NCBI GenBank assembly: GCA_001574975.1
Contig: KQ965782.1
Location: 95,279 to 159,278 of the forward strand
From: Gonapodya prolifera JEL478
Taxonomy: Eukaryota > Monoblepharomycota > Monoblepharidomycetes > Monoblepharidales > Gonapodyaceae
Reading direction: 5' to 3'
Length of the DNA stretch: 64,000 nt
Shown here: positions 62,723-64,000 of the stretch, piece by piece
Numbering within the stretch: position 1 is the first letter of the stretch
Layout: the number at the start of each line of letters is the position of its first letter
Program-made: the position numbers and the translations under genes
Notes under the pieces: generated by a model
The model's database searches: none
Told to the model about the DNA's origin: nothing
The model's input: the letters and a program-made list of their open reading frames with translations, nothing else

Positions 62723-63224
62723 AGAGACCGAGAGACGTCCTGAGAGCCGGGGCGCCGGGGCGCCGGAGAAGCAACACGATCGTTGTCGCTTGAAACGTGC
62801 GGGAAAATCCCCCCCCCTCTTTTTTTTATATCGCGACTGTAGAAACTTAGGGAAACGATCGCGTCATTCACCACAGACCCCGCGTCAATGGTCCGTCGAC
62901 TCGATGTCGCGTCGCATGTTTCGTGATTGCGGGATAACTGCAGTAAATAGCAGTTATGGAAGCCTCGAGGCTCCGAGATAAGGTCGACCAAATTAATGCG
63001 CGTCGCCTAAGGCGGAGTCGTGGCATTAATTTATGGTTCTTTAGTACTTCCCAATGTCCAGGGAGGGCGCTATCGCGGAGCTCGGCCCACACATGGTCGA
63101 TTGATATTTTGCATGTTGCATGTAATGAAATTAGCTTACACCTATCCATGAGTTCCAAAGTTCTCTTCTGATCTCACAGTCCTCTTGACCTCGTCGACCA
63201 GCACACATCGTCCTGCACCTCAAT
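62723..63224. other. no gene seen
   Basis: A G+C-rich then mixed region with a C-run/T-run (about 62811-62830, CCCCCCCCTCTTTTTTTTAT) and short frames only. No RNA gene recognised. Confidence 0.4.
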
Positions 63225-63494
63225 TCACACGTTGCCACCCGCCCCACCCCCCGCGGCGCTCGCATCCCCAGCCCCAACCAGCTCCAAGTCCTCATCATCC
63301 TCATCCAAATCGTCATCATCCTCATCCCGCTTCTTGCCCCTTCCCCTGCCCCTGCCCCTTCCCCTACCGCGTCCTCTTCCTCGTCCCCTTCCACGCCCAA
63401 CACCCCGCCCGCCCCGCCCCCTTCGCTCGGGCGCCAGTTTGAGCTCGGCTTCACGCTCGCCCATCGTCTTGCCGCCCAAATCCCACTCGTCCAT
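63225..63494 (-). CDS. small acidic/RG-repeat protein or exon
   Basis: Minus strand, ATG at 63494 (MDEWDLGGKTMGEREAELKL), stop at 63225, 89 codons. A run of about twelve RG dipeptides (RGRGRGRGRGRG) is followed by KKRDEDDDDLDEDDEDLEL and a Gly/Ala tail. RG/RGG tracts bind RNA and are arginine-methylation targets; the acidic run is typical of nucleolar proteins. It may be the last exon of a larger gene lying upstream; no upstream exon could be placed. Coding is supported by the reading frame staying open through a repeat that is Pro/Ser-rich in the other strand. Confidence 0.4.
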   Translation of the reverse strand: MDEWDLGGKTMGEREAELKLAPERRGRGGRGVGRGRGRGRGRGRGRGRGRGRGKKRDEDDDDLDEDDEDLELVGAGDASAAGGGAGGNV

Positions 63495-63705
63495 TTCCCA
63501 ACTTGGCGTCACGTCCCCTCCTCTCTTGGGACTCGCGCCGCACTTGCATGTTCAATAACTCCGAGCAGATTTGAAACTCATTACGCACACATAGTTGCGC
63601 TAATCGAGTACAGTTCTCTTGAAAATCGCACTTGTATTGTGTACCAACTCCAAAAACTATCTACGTCAGCTGCCCTGACTGAAATTATCTCTCAATTCCC
63701 CGTGC

Positions 63706-64000
63706 TCACTGTTTGTGCTCCCGGTCTTGGCGAGCAACCCTCAGACACTCCTCAAAACCAGAACGCAAGGCGTCCACGTCACCCCATCGGACTCTACACT
63801 TCGCGTATGTAGTATTTGCGAGTGCACCCTGCGGAACACCCGGGCGCTTCTCCACCATGCTGATTTCAGATGTTATTCGCCCCTGTTTTGTCATTTCCGG
63901 GTTTCCATAGTAACACTCTGCCAGGAACTGGGTGTACCCACACATCAACCCTTTGAAGAAACGGTGGTAGCCATCCATTATCATCCAGCGCCCTTCGAGC
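63706..64000 (-). CDS. unknown protein, C-terminal part at window edge
   Basis: Open on the minus strand from the window edge to a stop at 63706, about 97 codons. Reads DGYHRFFKGLMCGYTQFLAE, CYYGNPEMTKQGRITSEISM, VEKRPGVPQGALANTTYAKC, RVRWGDVDALRSGFEECLRV. A compact, Cys- and Arg-containing sequence without a known motif. The upstream part lies outside the window, so neither the start nor the family can be told. Confidence 0.4.
   Translation of the reverse strand, partial: LEGRWMIMDGYHRFFKGLMCGYTQFLAECYYGNPEMTKQGRITSEISMVEKRPGVPQGALANTTYAKCRVRWGDVDALRSGFEECLRVARQDREHKQ

Overview
The window looks like nuclear DNA of a zoosporic fungus, most likely a chytrid. The evidence is a fungal gene set (PER1/PGAP3, TRAPPII Trs120, an LCCL membrane protein, FAS1 and SH3 proteins, large F-box/ankyrin/Sel1 families), many 45-120 nt introns with GTGAGT-type donors and CTAAC/CTGAC-type branch sites, and GC-rich coding DNA. 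The lineage is inferred from content; no rRNA or tRNA was seen. A 37-base N run and two single Ns show it is a draft assembly.

Layout. 0-0.3 kb: 3' end of a PER1/PGAP3 gene. 0.6-1.1 kb: a Sel1-repeat relic. 2.5-9.7 kb: an eight-exon Trs120 gene (2103 codons), in phase throughout. 10-12.4 kb: a tandem cluster of ABM-like small proteins, one copy intact and three decayed. 12.8-15.5 kb: a five-exon LCCL membrane protein (784 codons), minus strand. 16.5-18 kb: a membrane-anchored, catalytically degenerate polysaccharide-deacetylase-like gene with one in-frame stop. 19.2-21.3 kb: a piece of an ankyrin gene, a Sel1 gene and an F-box/LRR pseudogene. 21.9-24.4 kb: a 13-exon, 589-codon ER-type Hsp70 paralogue lacking most of nucleotide-binding subdomain IB and the lid. 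24.8-30.4 kb: a second F-box relic, an intact F-box/ankyrin gene and a decayed F-box/ankyrin gene. 32.4-34.5 kb: the N-terminal half of a Cache/HAMP receptor, probably of cyclase type. 36-38 kb: the 3' part of a fasciclin (FAS1), membrane-spanning, SH3 gene.

Two blocks of giant-virus (Nucleocytoviricota-like) DNA follow. Block 1 (about 38.0-44.15 kb) has a viral glycosyltransferase-like gene, a VLTF3-like late transcription factor, a hyaluronan/chitin-synthase-like GT2 gene and unrecognised frames. Block 2 (about 53.8-61.1 kb) has an LRAT-domain gene, unknown frames and a major capsid protein whose frame looks whole. Between them lie host genes: a LisH-WD40 gene (44.2-45.8 kb), a third F-box relic (46-47.5 kb) and a long low-complexity protein gene (47.9-52.3 kb). 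Each block abuts, on its left, the cut 5' side of a minus-strand gene ending in an SH3 domain. A 3.1 kb PIF/Harbinger DNA transposon with inverted repeats and an ATT target duplication sits inside block 2, so the viral DNA was resident before that transposition. The right end holds a secreted cysteine-rich protein gene, an acidic/RG-repeat frame and a partial unknown gene.

The host genes are not an operon. The themes are membrane traffic and the secretory pathway (PER1, Trs120, ER Hsp70-like, LCCL, deacetylase-like and cysteine-rich secreted proteins), birth-and-death families (F-box, ankyrin, Sel1, ABM) and fossil giant-virus DNA later hit by a transposon.
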